From Oscillospiraceae bacterium (GTDB lineage Bacteria > Bacillota > Clostridia > Oscillospirales > Acutalibacteraceae), in NCBI GenBank assembly GCA_015066595.1, contig SVNZ01000006.1:1-60666 (forward strand): DNA of 60,666 nucleotides, in the 5' to 3' direction. Position 1 is the stretch's first letter. Each line of letters opens with the position of its first letter. The translations under genes and the position numbers were made by a program. Below are positions 34,009 through 43,970 of the stretch, piece by piece. A model generated the notes under the pieces. It worked only from the letters and a program-made list of their open reading frames with translations, ran no database searches and was not told the DNA's origin.

Positions 34009-37000
34009 AAAGAAGAAGTACAAAAATCACTACTAAAATACTGAGTATCGTGATAAGCCTATTGCTTATTGTTTCGTGTATCCCTGTTGCGCTTTCAGCA
34101 TCAGCATCACAAAACGATACCAGAGTAGTTGACCCAAACACTATGGAAAACTGGGAAATGTATTTTGGCGAAAGCGTCACAAATACAGAAAATGCAGGTG
34201 GTATCTGGACGGATAAGTCTGTCTTCAAAGATGCGTCAGAACTTCCTGGGGTATCAATGAAAGAAGACGATAATTTCCTCGTTGCACTTTCCGCTGTTGC
34301 TACTAACAAGTCTATCACAGGCTATTCACATATTCCTACGGATACTATGCTTGTGCTTGACGTGTCCGGTTCTATGAATAGCAATAACAACAATGCTGTT
34401 GACGATTTGATAAAAGCAGCCAACAATGCTATCAAGACCTTGCAGGAAGTCAACAAGCATAACCGTGTTGGTATCGTAATGTACTCAGGAAACTATGTGA
34501 CAGGTCAGACTGCTGACGACGGTGATGCAGTGCTGTTGTTACCACTCGACAGATATACACACAGAAATGACACTTTTTTAGTCAAAGATTCTAACACTGT
34601 TAATATTAATGGAGAAAACACAAGAACAGAAACAATCAAGGTCAATACTAATGTAACAGGCAAAGAAAACGGTACTATCAATAGCAATTACGAAAAAGAC
34701 GTGCTGGGTGGTACCTATATTCAGGCAGGCACCTATAAGGCTATGCAGGAATTCCTTTCTCAGGAAGAAACCGAAATCACAGAAGATACGTTCCAGAAGG
34801 GCACAAAGAGAATGCCTATCATGGTGCTTATGAGTGATGGTGTTCCTACAATCGCTACCAATAACTATATGGGTGGCAATAACGGTGTCGGCTCATCTAG
34901 ATTCGGCGACGGTACTGAAGACACCCTAAACAACAGTGAATATCTTTCTAGCGCTATACCTTTTGTTGCTCAGCTTTCTGCTTCATATGCTAAAGAGCGT
35001 ATCGAAGAGAAGTACGGTCGTGACTCGCTGTTCTATACACTCGGCTTTAAAGTGGATAACTCTGCGGTACTAGATCCAAGCAAAAACACAAACGCTATCA
35101 ACAACCACTGGGCTACTTACAACAACCTCTCAGCCGGCGCTTCCATGCAGCTCGCTGTTGGTCAGGAATGGGTATCAACTGGTTGGTTTGGACAGGGTTA
35201 CTATCAGACTGTTTATCAAAGCATACAAAAGAGCTCTTATGATCTTTCTAAAGACTATGTAACAGAGTATTTCAAAGACGATGACTTGCTCTTGGCATTT
35301 GACAGAATCGTTGAGCAGATTATCCTCCAGTCACTTTACTATCCAACATATGTTGAAGGTTCGGACAACAACTTAGGTGGTTATGTTGAGTTCCACGATG
35401 ACCTCGGTGCATATATGGACGTAAAGGACGTCAAAGGTATTTTGATTGGTGACCATCTTTACACAGGTGAGATTTTAGCTTCTAACTTCTCGGGTGGTTC
35501 ACTTGGTACAATTGACAACCCAACAGACCTAGGCGACAATATGATTTGGGCGGTTAAAGAGCGTTTGGGTATATCAGACACAGCTACCGCTCAGAAACTC
35601 GTACAGGACGCTTATGCTGACGGTCAGCTTGCATACAATGCTCAAACAGGCGAGTATTCAAACTACATCGCTTGGTATGCTGATGCGAATGGCAACTATA
35701 TGGCATTTGCTGATAAAGATGACGAAAAACCGCTTGAGGGTGCAACATACTTAAATACATCTTACGGTTACCTCGGCGAAGTAATCGACGGCCATAAAAA
35801 AGCTGATATGATGTATGTATCTGTACAGGTGCACAAACGTCTGTCTGATGGTCTTATCGGTGTCAGGTTTGCAGTTCCTGCATCGCTGATTCCGGTTGTT
35901 TCTTACAACATCACACTCACAGGTGATTCACTCGAAAATCCGGGCGACATCACCCTTGAGTACGATAATATAATGGAAGTTGATACAACTGGTGACGGTA
36001 TCGCTGATACTCAAAGAGAAGTTTCTCCTATCCGTCTTGTATATGAAGCAGGACTGAAAGATGAGATCAACGAACTCACAGTAGCTGATATCGTAGCAGA
36101 TGACTATGAATACGTAAAAGACGGTGTTTACACCTTCTATACAAACCATTGGGATATTAACACTATCGATCAAGATAACCACATCGAGACAGTCAACACA
36201 GTAGTGACCTACGCTCCATCAGTGGAAAACGAGAGATACTACTATACACAAGACTCTATTGTTTATATCCTTGATGGCGAAGACTATGTTCCATACACAG
36301 GTGCAAACGCTCCTGTATATGGAGAGCAAACATATTACAGAGCGTATCAGGTGTTTGAGTTATCAGATGAGGTGAGTGCAGGCAATGCTAGAATGCACAC
36401 TCACTACGAAGCTATTTCAAAAACCTCACTCGCTGTAGCTGAAGCTGAAAGTGATAGACCTACTGCTTTAACAAGATGGTATATTCCAATGGGAACTATC
36501 CACAGAACACTTGAGCAGTTCGCTGTTGAAAAATCAGAAAACACAACGAGCACTGTTCCTTATATCCACTATCCTGACATTCAGTATTTTGGTGATGATC
36601 CTGCGACAGCAGAAAATGAGGGTGTATATTTTACCGAGAATATTCACGGTAACAACGGTCTTATGACTCTCACAGCTGCACAGGGTATCAAGATTTCTAA
36701 GGAAGTTGACGAAACTCTAGCAGACACAGCTTATACATACACATTCGTAGTCGAAGAAGACGAGCCTGCACAGCCTGGAGAATTTCAGACATACAGACTT
36801 AGAGCATTTGATAAAAATGGAGAAGAAAAAGAAGCTCAAGAAGTGCAGTTTGAAAACGGAAAAATGTATATCCAGCTTGAAGCTGGCGAGACAGCTTATC
36901 TGATTGATCTTGATGCAAATAAGTCATACACAGTAAGTGAACTCGATGCTCCAAACAACGAATATGTTCTTAAGAGCGTAAACGGTGACGAAGACTCAAC

Positions 37001-39260
37001 AACAGCTCAAATCACCGTAGAGCCAAACACTTTGAGTGAAGCTGCTTTTGTCAATACAGTAGCTCCTCCGGATACAGACGGTGCGCTCGTACTTGTGAAG
37101 CGTGTAGAGCATCCGTTTGGTCCTGACTATATGACAGATCTTGCAGAGGAATATGAGCCTGTATTCACATTTAATATCACTATCGGGGATGATGAGCCAC
37201 AGCAGTATGAGCTTAAAGCTAACCAGACTGCTATTATCGAAGGTATTCCTGTAGGCACTGAAGTCACTGTCACAGAAGATGTTACAGGACTTGAAGGCTT
37301 TACTTCAAATTACGAGAACAATACCCATACATTCACAATGGAAACACTCGAGTATCATGTCGTTACATTTACTAACACATATACTCCTCAGTCAATCACT
37401 CCAAACGTAACAGTAACCGGAGACAAGAGCTTTACAGGTCGTGAAGATGACGAGTGGTTAGATAGAGATTCGTTCACATTTAAGCTCGAAAAATGGGCGA
37501 ACAACGAATGGGTAGAAATGGGCACAGATGTTGCCACAAAAGACGACCCAACTTTCGATTTCACAGACATCATTCAAACTGAAGTTTATGACCATGCGGG
37601 CAGATATTCATACAGAATTACTGAAGTTTATGACGAAAACCCATATCAGGGTATCACGTACGATCAAGGTGTAAGATGGTTTGACATTATTGTTGCTGAC
37701 AGCGATATGGACGGTTTCTACGAAGTAAGTATGGTTGAAGGATACCAAGGTGCAGAAGTATCTGAGACAGAGAATGGCTTCAATGTCCACAGCGTGTTCA
37801 ACAACACTTATGCACCAACAGGAAGCGATGCTGTTACAATCGTTATCAACAAAACTGTTTTCGATACATCTGTAGAAGATCAAGCTGACAGCACAGTATC
37901 AAACAGCGGTTACCTCTTCGGCCTTTATCAGGGCGACCAGCTGGTACAGGAATTCCCAGAGACCGTTGGTGGTAGCGGCGAGACGATGCTCACACTCACT
38001 TTTGGTGCACAGGATATCGGCCAGTATATCAGCTACACGCTTAAAGAAATCGTACCTGATATTCCACAGAGTAACGTGATTTATAGTGACAAGGAATACC
38101 TCGTTGAGGTGTTTGTGGAAGACGATACATACGGTGGAGTTACTGCTCAGATAGCTATTGCCGAAAATGTAGATAGCGGTCCTATCGATATTGGTGAACA
38201 GATAACAGTAGGCTTTACTAACACCTATGACCCGACAGACACAACTCTCGAAATCAGCGGTAAAAAGACACTCGTTGGCAGAGAAATCGTAGACGGTGAG
38301 TTTACATTTGAGCTTTACAAAACAAACGGTGAAGAAGAGACTTTGATTGATACTACTACAAATGTCGGCACAGCGTTTGCATTCGATGCTTTGACATATG
38401 ACAAAGTTGGTATACACAACTATAAAGTTGTAGAAAAATCAGGAGATGACACTAACATCACATACGACAGCACTGTACATATGGTTTATGTTGCGGTAAC
38501 AGATGTTGATGGCACACTTGTTGCTACAGCATATGGTGATAACGACGAGTTGCTTGATATTGAGTTTGTGAACATTTATGACCCAACAGATGCAACTCTT
38601 GAAATCAGCGGTAAAAAGACACTCGTTGGCAGAGAAATCGTAGACGGTGAGTTTACATTTGAACTTTACGAAATTGATGAAGAAGCTCAGACGCTGATCG
38701 ACAGCAAAACAAACGTCTCAACAACCTTCACTTTTGATAAGCTGACATTTGATAAAGCTGGTACATATCAGTACAAGGTTGTAGAAAAAGCAGGCGATGA
38801 TGCTAATATCACATACGACAGCACTGAACATATGGTTTACGTATCGGTAGAAGATATGAGTGGTCAGTTAGTGGCGACTGCATATGGTAGCAACGACGAC
38901 TTGCTCGATATTGAATTTATCAATACATACGAGGAACCGACCGAGCCTGAGACAGAGCCGACTGAGCCTGAAACAGAGCCGACTGAGCCTGAAACAGAGC
39001 CGACTGAGCCTGAAACAGAACCGACTGAGCCTGAGACAGAGCCGACCGAGCCTGAGACAGAGCCGACCGAGAAACCAACACAGTCTCCAACGGAAAAACC
39101 GACAGAAAAGCCTACACAGGCTTCTGGCACAAACACAAGCACAACATCACCAAAAACAGGTGATACATCAACAGTTCTTCTCTGGTTCGGCGCTATCACA
39201 ATAAGCGCATTCTTTATCAAAAAAGCAGCCAAAAAGCTCAGAAAAAAAGAACAAGCTTAA
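34005..39260 (+). CDS. Large surface adhesin/pilin-like protein with VWA and Cna-B/FctA-type repeats
   Basis: A 1751-residue exported surface protein. Signal peptide about 1-35; VWA domain about 110-480 with the MIDAS motif DVSGSM (119-124), as in pilus-tip adhesins. From about 890 a string of Cna-B/FctA-like domains, each ending in VxFxNTY-type strands that in relatives carry Lys-Asn isopeptide bonds. The last two (about 1415-1645) are near-identical tandem copies. A PTEPETE repeat stalk (1645-1686) and a sorting signal follow: SPKTG at about 1716, a hydrophobic helix and a basic tail KKLRKKEQA. The ATG is behind AAGGAGGA. The Ser in place of the first Leu of LPxTG is unusual. No sortase or other pilin gene lies nearby. 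Confidence 0.85.
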   Translation: MKRRSTKITTKILSIVISLLLIVSCIPVALSASASQNDTRVVDPNTMENWEMYFGESVTNTENAGGIWTDKSVFKDASELPGVSMKEDDNFLVALSAVATNKSITGYSHIPTDTMLVLDVSGSMNSNNNNAVDDLIKAANNAIKTLQEVNKHNRVGIVMYSGNYVTGQTADDGDAVLLLPLDRYTHRNDTFLVKDSNTVNINGENTRTETIKVNTNVTGKENGTINSNYEKDVLGGTYIQAGTYKAMQEFLSQEETEITEDTFQKGTKRMPIMVLMSDGVPTIATNNYMGGNNGVGSSRFGDGTEDTLNNSEYLSSAIPFVAQLSASYAKERIEEKYGRDSLFYTLGFKVDNSAVLDPSKNTNAINNHWATYNNLSAGASMQLAVGQEWVSTGWFGQGYYQTVYQSIQKSSYDLSKDYVTEYFKDDDLLLAFDRIVEQIILQSLYYPTYVEGSDNNLGGYVEFHDDLGAYMDVKDVKGILIGDHLYTGEILASNFSGGSLGTIDNPTDLGDNMIWAVKERLGISDTATAQKLVQDAYADGQLAYNAQTGEYSNYIAWYADANGNYMAFADKDDEKPLEGATYLNTSYGYLGEVIDGHKKADMMYVSVQVHKRLSDGLIGVRFAVPASLIPVVSYNITLTGDSLENPGDITLEYDNIMEVDTTGDGIADTQREVSPIRLVYEAGLKDEINELTVADIVADDYEYVKDGVYTFYTNHWDINTIDQDNHIETVNTVVTYAPSVENERYYYTQDSIVYILDGEDYVPYTGANAPVYGEQTYYRAYQVFELSDEVSAGNARMHTHYEAISKTSLAVAEAESDRPTALTRWYIPMGTIHRTLEQFAVEKSENTTSTVPYIHYPDIQYFGDDPATAENEGVYFTENIHGNNGLMTLTAAQGIKISKEVDETLADTAYTYTFVVEEDEPAQPGEFQTYRLRAFDKNGEEKEAQEVQFENGKMYIQLEAGETAYLIDLDANKSYTVSELDAPNNEYVLKSVNGDEDSTTAQITVEPNTLSEAAFVNTVAPPDTDGALVLVKRVEHPFGPDYMTDLAEEYEPVFTFNITIGDDEPQQYELKANQTAIIEGIPVGTEVTVTEDVTGLEGFTSNYENNTHTFTMETLEYHVVTFTNTYTPQSITPNVTVTGDKSFTGREDDEWLDRDSFTFKLEKWANNEWVEMGTDVATKDDPTFDFTDIIQTEVYDHAGRYSYRITEVYDENPYQGITYDQGVRWFDIIVADSDMDGFYEVSMVEGYQGAEVSETENGFNVHSVFNNTYAPTGSDAVTIVINKTVFDTSVEDQADSTVSNSGYLFGLYQGDQLVQEFPETVGGSGETMLTLTFGAQDIGQYISYTLKEIVPDIPQSNVIYSDKEYLVEVFVEDDTYGGVTAQIAIAENVDSGPIDIGEQITVGFTNTYDPTDTTLEISGKKTLVGREIVDGEFTFELYKTNGEEETLIDTTTNVGTAFAFDALTYDKVGIHNYKVVEKSGDDTNITYDSTVHMVYVAVTDVDGTLVATAYGDNDELLDIEFVNIYDPTDATLEISGKKTLVGREIVDGEFTFELYEIDEEAQTLIDSKTNVSTTFTFDKLTFDKAGTYQYKVVEKAGDDANITYDSTEHMVYVSVEDMSGQLVATAYGSNDDLLDIEFINTYEEPTEPETEPTEPETEPTEPETEPTEPETEPTEPETEPTEPETEPTEKPTQSPTEKPTEKPTQASGTNTSTTSPKTGDTSTVLLWFGAITISAFFIKKAAKKLRKKEQA
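38250..38936 (+). repeat. Tandem duplication of a 351-bp domain inside the adhesin gene
   Basis: Two adjacent 117-residue domains; the second copy starts at 38601. More than 60 consecutive bases from 38250 (opening GAAATCAGCGGTAAAAAG) recur exactly at 38601, which implies a recent duplication or gene conversion. Confidence 0.85.
38937..39062 (+). repeat. Six copies of a 21-bp PTEPETE-coding repeat
   Basis: In-frame heptapeptide repeats form the proline/glutamate-rich wall-spanning stalk of the adhesin. The following PTEKPTQ unit is a degenerate copy. Confidence 0.9.
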
Positions 39261-39322
39261 TAAAAAAAGCGCTATATCATTCTTGACGAATCCTATCAAG
39301 TTTTAGATAATTAGCTGAACAA

Positions 39323-39357
39323 AAAGCCGATGCTGACATTACGTCAGCATCGGCTTT
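39323..39357 (+). terminator. Terminator of the adhesin operon
   Basis: A perfect 15-bp stem, AAAGCCGATGCTGAC / GTCAGCATCGGCTTT. The rest of 39261-39572 is AT-rich; I see no gene and no convincing promoter in it. Confidence 0.85.
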
Positions 39358-39572
39358 CATTTGTGCTTGTGTATCCAAATTTATGTGATTTTTAAATCAG
39401 TTTATGAGTAGCAGATTTCACAAAAACAGTGTAGAGAATATATGACATTTGCTAATGGTTATGATTACAAAAAAGTGCTAGAATTATTGTGTTGAACAAA
39501 ATATAAATGAGAATTGTTTAGCGTTTGGGTGTAATTCGTAAGCGGGTAATGCAATACTGAGGAGGAAAAACA

Positions 39573-42500
39573 ATGTTAAAGAAAATCATTGCAGTTATTT
39601 TGGCACTCGTAATGGTGGTTAGTATTTTTTATGTTGTACCATTTTCGGTAAGTGCGAAAAACAAGGATACAGTTACTGTCTATTTTAGTCCAACAGTCTG
39701 GAACGGAAACAGAAATTGGAATAGATACTTTATAGTTTATTCAACCGATGAAATAGTTTCATCAAAAGTCTCAAATTGGCCTGGCGAAGAAATGGAATTT
39801 GTTGGTATCGATTCTAATGGTGAAGCTCTATATAAATTTGATATTCCTGCAAATTGCAAACATATTTTATTTAATAATGGTGTCAAGAAGAATCTTTCTA
39901 TTATTAATGCAACTGTGCAAGCAGAAACGCCAGATATTGTTATACCTGATAACGCAAAAGATGTTACATATTATTTGGATGACTTTGATGTTGTGGGTTG
40001 GAACACTTACGTTTTTACTACCGAAATGATAAGTGTAAGTTATTATGAGAATTATTACTTTACAACCAATACTATACCAAACAACACTATACCTATAGGA
40101 GAAATATCAAAAATTGCAGTGTCTAAAGAAGAAAATAATACACAAGGCGATTATTATTCTGGTGAAAATAATATAGAATGGATATCAGACAATCCTGATG
40201 TATTACGAATTCATAGTAAAAACGATTTTGTGTCTACTGTCAATGTCGAAGGATTGAAGTATGGCACAAGTATGCTGCACTTTATTGTTAATGGTGAAGA
40301 AAAGGCGTGTGAAGAAATAACAGTATTGATGCCGATTGACAAGATGATTGGTAGTTACTCTGATTATATACATGATAATGCTACTTTAACAACGCTGAAA
40401 AATGCAATTAAAATCCCGAATAATATCACAAGTCACTATTCTTTAGGTGACTATACCAGAGTAGCTTTTTTCACGATGTTAGGAGAAGATTTAGGATTTA
40501 AAACTGCTTACAAACAGTACAAAGGAGTTTTTTATGAAGGACGAACACGTGAAGAAGAAGCGTTGTATAAAACAACCAAGCAGATTTTATCCAGTTATTT
40601 TGAATTAGACGAATCTTTTTCTTCAAGCATCAGTGGATTTAAATCTGACTGGAAACAGGTCAAGAACGTGGTTGATATAGCTAAAAAAGCTAAGGACACA
40701 GAAGGTGTAAAATCTGTATTATATAAATATCTACCTAGCCTATTTAATATACCTGTAGAAAGTGTTGACGGATTATTTGAAGATATTTCTTCTACTGCCA
40801 GCAACATAAGTGATGCCGCTGAGATAGCAGAAATAATGGTAACAGCCTTAACTTTAGCAAGGTTTGATAAAGAATGTGTAGAAAGCATGTTGCAAACCTT
40901 GCCAAAATCATCATATGCCTATAAAGGACTAAAACTAATCTATGATGATATGAATCAGGATATAGTGGTTTATGTAACTACGACTTATGCAAGCGAAAAG
41001 ATGTATGGCACAGTTACCTCGCTAATTGCTGATGGGATTTTTGAGCTTAGTCATTTGACAGCTTTAAAATATATAGGCGCCGCAGTATCTGTCGCATATT
41101 CATTGACTGGTGGAACAACAGTAGATGATTACTATATGTGTATATATAGCCAGAGAATTGCAAAAGATTTATTTGATTCTTTGCGTACAACAAAAGATTC
41201 TTCAGATTTACAAACTGTTTTTGAGTTGTGCAAGTATGCAACAAAACTATCACTGAATAATGGAATTAAAGTAGCCGGAGATGATTCCTACTATAATTCT
41301 CAAAAAAAATCGGCTGCTATTTATATCAGCAAAGTTGATTTCCTCACTTATGACATATTTGTTCTTGATTGTCAAAAGGAAATTTTCACTAGGTTAGAAA
41401 CATTGCAAGCTAAAAAAGAAGAGTTCAACGGAAAAATAGTGAGTTTTATTAGCAAATTGAAAGATATTATTGCTCCGATTAGTAGTGATGTTACTGACTT
41501 TATTTCACAGGAGAGCCCTGTGCTTGTGATTCCATCAATAATTGATGCAACACCTGTGAAAGGCATTGATAGCGAAGCGTTTATTGATGTGGCTGATTAT
41601 CAAACTATCATTTTACCTGATTCGATTATAGAGTTAAGAGAACGCTCCTTTAAGAATTGTTCAGCTTCGACAATTATGCTGGGTGATGATGTTGAAGTGA
41701 TCGGAAACGAAGCTTTTAAAGACTGTTCACAGCTTAGCGATATTATTCTTCCTACAAAACTAAAGAGTATAGGAGAGAACGCTTTTTCAAATTGTTCTTC
41801 TGTATGCTCCTTGACTATTAGCAAAAACGTACAGACAGTAGGAGCAAAGGCTTTTGAAAACTGTACGTCACTTGAGAATATTTATTTTGAAAATCCTTAT
41901 ACAGAAATAGAAGAAGATGCACTGAATGGTTGCGCACAGTCACTTGTTGTATATGGGTATTCTGGAAGTGATTCTGAGTTGATTGCTAAAGCAAACGGGT
42001 TTGAGTTCGTTGATTTAGGCAAATATCTAAAATCAGTTTCTATTGAGACTCCGGCACAGCAAAATGTTTTCTATTACGGAACAGAAGTTTCGCTAGAAGG
42101 ACTGTCCTTGCGTGTAGAGTTTTATGATGGAACACAGGAGATTATTGATGATGGGTTTGTTGTTTCTTACGACTCCCAAAAAATTGGTGTACAAGAAGTT
42201 TCAATTCATTGTCTGAATTTAGAAATCCCTTACCAGATTGAGATTATCGATGTTAAAGCAACAGAAATTGATGTGGATAATTCTGATGTCCGATTGTCCC
42301 CGGGAAATTCTATAAAACTTAATGTACAAGTATTACCTCAAAACTCATCTAACAGTGAATATATTGTAACATCTTCAAATGAATCAATAGCTTATGAAAA
42401 AGACGGATACATTAATGTTGAAAATTTTGGATATGCAACCATTAGTATTTCTACTCTTGATGGAAGCTTAACAAAAACCGTTCCTGTCTATGGAATAAAC

Positions 42501-43535
42501 TGTTTATATTTTAATACAAGCAATAGCAAAGATATCCAAACCACCTCCCTTAAAGTACCTAAATCCGGCACTTATGACTTAGCGATAAAGAATAGCGTAA
42601 ATGCTAGTATTAGAATTTTAGATGAATCCGAAACCGAAGTGACCGCTTCTATAAACGGAGAATTATCAGCTTACCTCGAAGAAGGAAAAACCTACACTAT
42701 CGAGGGTAGTTCGCAACAGACTACAAGTGATTTTTTCTATGTGTATATTTATTGCCCTGACTGGGACGAAAGCGAAACATATATGACCATAGAAAATGAA
42801 AACGATACATTATCGATATTTCAATATGTAGGTACAGAGAAAAATGTAGTTGTTCCAGCAACGATAGACAATCGTACGGTAACATTATTTCATGATGCTT
42901 TCGCTGATAATAATTACATAGAAAGCGTTGAGATACCAGAAACGATTACTGCTATTTCTTATGATGCATTTTTATCATGTCAAAATTTAAAAAATGTTAT
43001 TATTGAGGACGGAGTGAAAGAAATTCAGCGCACAGCGTTTGCAAACTGTGCATCGCTAGAGAAAATTGTCATACCTGCATCAATAGAATCTTTGGGAGAA
43101 TATGCATTCGGAAACTGCAAATCATTAACCAGCGTTACTATTATGAATGATAATATGGTTATACCGCAGATGAGTATAGGTTATTATGATGCTCCAACTG
43201 ATGAAGAATATATATCTCAGTTATTAAAAGTAGATGATTTAACAATATATGGTTTAGCTGATTCAACAGCTGAAGTGTATGCGAGGGAGCACGGTTTTAA
43301 GTTTGTAGATATCAATGAAGCTCCTTCTGAACCTGATTTTAGACTCGGAGATGTAGACAGCGACGGAAAAGTCAGTATCGTAGATGCAACCGCTATACAG
43401 CGTCATCTCGCAGAGATTTCAATGCTTACAGAACAGCAACTTGCTTGTGCAGATACAGATAAAGATGGAAAAGTCACTATTTTAGATGCAACAACGATTC
43501 AACGTTTCTTAGCTGAGCTGATACCTGAGCTTTAA
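39573..43535 (+). CDS. Secreted multidomain dockerin protein with starch-binding-like, LRR and Ig-like domains
   Basis: A 1320-residue extracellular protein. In order: signal peptide (1-28); a CBM26-like starch-binding module (about 32-105, with YFIVYSTDE, WPGEEM and IPANCKHILFNNG); a helical region of about 500 residues I do not recognise (140-640); BspA-type leucine-rich repeats (650-810); a Big_3-like and a Big_2-like Ig domain (814-976); a beta region; more LRRs (1082-1246); and a C-terminal type I dockerin (about 1256-1320) with two calcium loops, DVDSDGKVSIVDATAIQRHLAE and DTDKDGKVTILDATTIQRFLAE. No catalytic domain is visible. Codon use is more AT-rich than in neighbouring housekeeping genes. 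Probably a non-catalytic member of a dockerin complex that binds starch and other surfaces. ATG behind GAGGAGG. Confidence 0.85.
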   Translation: MLKKIIAVILALVMVVSIFYVVPFSVSAKNKDTVTVYFSPTVWNGNRNWNRYFIVYSTDEIVSSKVSNWPGEEMEFVGIDSNGEALYKFDIPANCKHILFNNGVKKNLSIINATVQAETPDIVIPDNAKDVTYYLDDFDVVGWNTYVFTTEMISVSYYENYYFTTNTIPNNTIPIGEISKIAVSKEENNTQGDYYSGENNIEWISDNPDVLRIHSKNDFVSTVNVEGLKYGTSMLHFIVNGEEKACEEITVLMPIDKMIGSYSDYIHDNATLTTLKNAIKIPNNITSHYSLGDYTRVAFFTMLGEDLGFKTAYKQYKGVFYEGRTREEEALYKTTKQILSSYFELDESFSSSISGFKSDWKQVKNVVDIAKKAKDTEGVKSVLYKYLPSLFNIPVESVDGLFEDISSTASNISDAAEIAEIMVTALTLARFDKECVESMLQTLPKSSYAYKGLKLIYDDMNQDIVVYVTTTYASEKMYGTVTSLIADGIFELSHLTALKYIGAAVSVAYSLTGGTTVDDYYMCIYSQRIAKDLFDSLRTTKDSSDLQTVFELCKYATKLSLNNGIKVAGDDSYYNSQKKSAAIYISKVDFLTYDIFVLDCQKEIFTRLETLQAKKEEFNGKIVSFISKLKDIIAPISSDVTDFISQESPVLVIPSIIDATPVKGIDSEAFIDVADYQTIILPDSIIELRERSFKNCSASTIMLGDDVEVIGNEAFKDCSQLSDIILPTKLKSIGENAFSNCSSVCSLTISKNVQTVGAKAFENCTSLENIYFENPYTEIEEDALNGCAQSLVVYGYSGSDSELIAKANGFEFVDLGKYLKSVSIETPAQQNVFYYGTEVSLEGLSLRVEFYDGTQEIIDDGFVVSYDSQKIGVQEVSIHCLNLEIPYQIEIIDVKATEIDVDNSDVRLSPGNSIKLNVQVLPQNSSNSEYIVTSSNESIAYEKDGYINVENFGYATISISTLDGSLTKTVPVYGINCLYFNTSNSKDIQTTSLKVPKSGTYDLAIKNSVNASIRILDESETEVTASINGELSAYLEEGKTYTIEGSSQQTTSDFFYVYIYCPDWDESETYMTIENENDTLSIFQYVGTEKNVVVPATIDNRTVTLFHDAFADNNYIESVEIPETITAISYDAFLSCQNLKNVIIEDGVKEIQRTAFANCASLEKIVIPASIESLGEYAFGNCKSLTSVTIMNDNMVIPQMSIGYYDAPTDEEYISQLLKVDDLTIYGLADSTAEVYAREHGFKFVDINEAPSEPDFRLGDVDSDGKVSIVDATAIQRHLAEISMLTEQQLACADTDKDGKVTILDATTIQRFLAELIPEL

Positions 43536-43546
43536 ACAATAAAATG

Positions 43547-43575
43547 AAAACGGATACCCGTTTGGGTATCCGTTT
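43547..43575. terminator. Terminator shared by the dockerin gene and tRNA-Leu
   Basis: AAAACGGATACCC / GGGTATCCGTTTT arms with loop GTTT. T-rich sequence follows on both strands, so it can end the plus-strand gene and the minus-strand tRNA. Confidence 0.85.
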
Positions 43576-43577
43576 TT

Positions 43578-43664
43578 TGGTGCGGATAACAGGACTTGAA
43601 CCTGCATGAACTTGCATTCATATGGACCTGAACCATACGCGTCTGCCAATTCCGCCATATCCGC
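43578..43664 (-). tRNA. tRNA-Leu (anticodon CAG)
   Basis: Minus strand. The acceptor stem GCGGATA / TATCCGC, D-arm GGCGGAATTGGCAGACGCG, anticodon stem TATGG / CCATA with loop TTCAGGT (anticodon CAG), a long class II variable arm and T-arm GGTTCAAGTCC are all present. The 3' CCA is encoded. It reads CUG leucine codons. Confidence 0.93.
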
Positions 43665-43669
43665 ATATA

Positions 43670-43846
43670 TGAAATTATTTATAAACTATATAACCTAAGT
43701 TAATTTGAACTGAAACTATGCAGACGCTACGCGTCGTCCGGTCTGAAATATAGTCGCCCCGACTCGGTATATCACTTCGTCGATGCTCGTTATTTCAGAC
43801 ATCATATCGCTCCCTTAATCTGCCATCGGCAGCGGTCGCTCTATTA
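43670..43846. repeat. Structured element between two copies of the tRNA-Leu 5' end
   Basis: About 177 bases rich in hairpins: GACGC-TAC-GCGTC (43723-43735), long arms GTCTGAAATA / TATTTCAGAC (43741-43750 and 43791-43800) enclosing GTCG-CCC-CGAC, and CTGCC-ATC-GGCAG (43820-43832). No open frame. It is locally richer in G and C than its surroundings. It looks like a non-autonomous mobile repeat or a structured RNA; I cannot tell which. Confidence 0.6.
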
Positions 43847-43870
43847 CCAATTCCGCCATATCCGCATATA
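43847..43870 (-). pseudogene. Truncated second copy of the tRNA-Leu 5' end
   Basis: The 24 bases 43847-43870 repeat 43646-43669 exactly: the first 19 bases of tRNA-Leu plus five flanking bases, 201 bases apart. Beyond them the sequence diverges at the D-loop into the structured element, so no tRNA can form. Confidence 0.8.
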
Positions 43871-43925
43871 AAGTTTTCTGTTGACCTTATGTATTATATC
43901 AAAGAGAACTTCTCTTGTCAATGAA

Positions 43926-43957
43926 AAAAGAGGGCATATTCGTTTTTGAATATGCCC
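43926..43957 (-). terminator. Terminator of the tagGH-licD-tarIJ operon
   Basis: GGGCATATTC / GAATATGCCC (43932-43941, 43948-43957) is followed by TCTTTTTT on the minus strand. Confidence 0.85.
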
Positions 43958-43970
43958 AAGTTGTTGTACA

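Noticed and set aside
38864..39232. Open frames antisense to and out of frame with the adhesin stalk
   Set aside because: They arise from the repetitive PTEPETE-coding DNA and have no ribosome site or family features.
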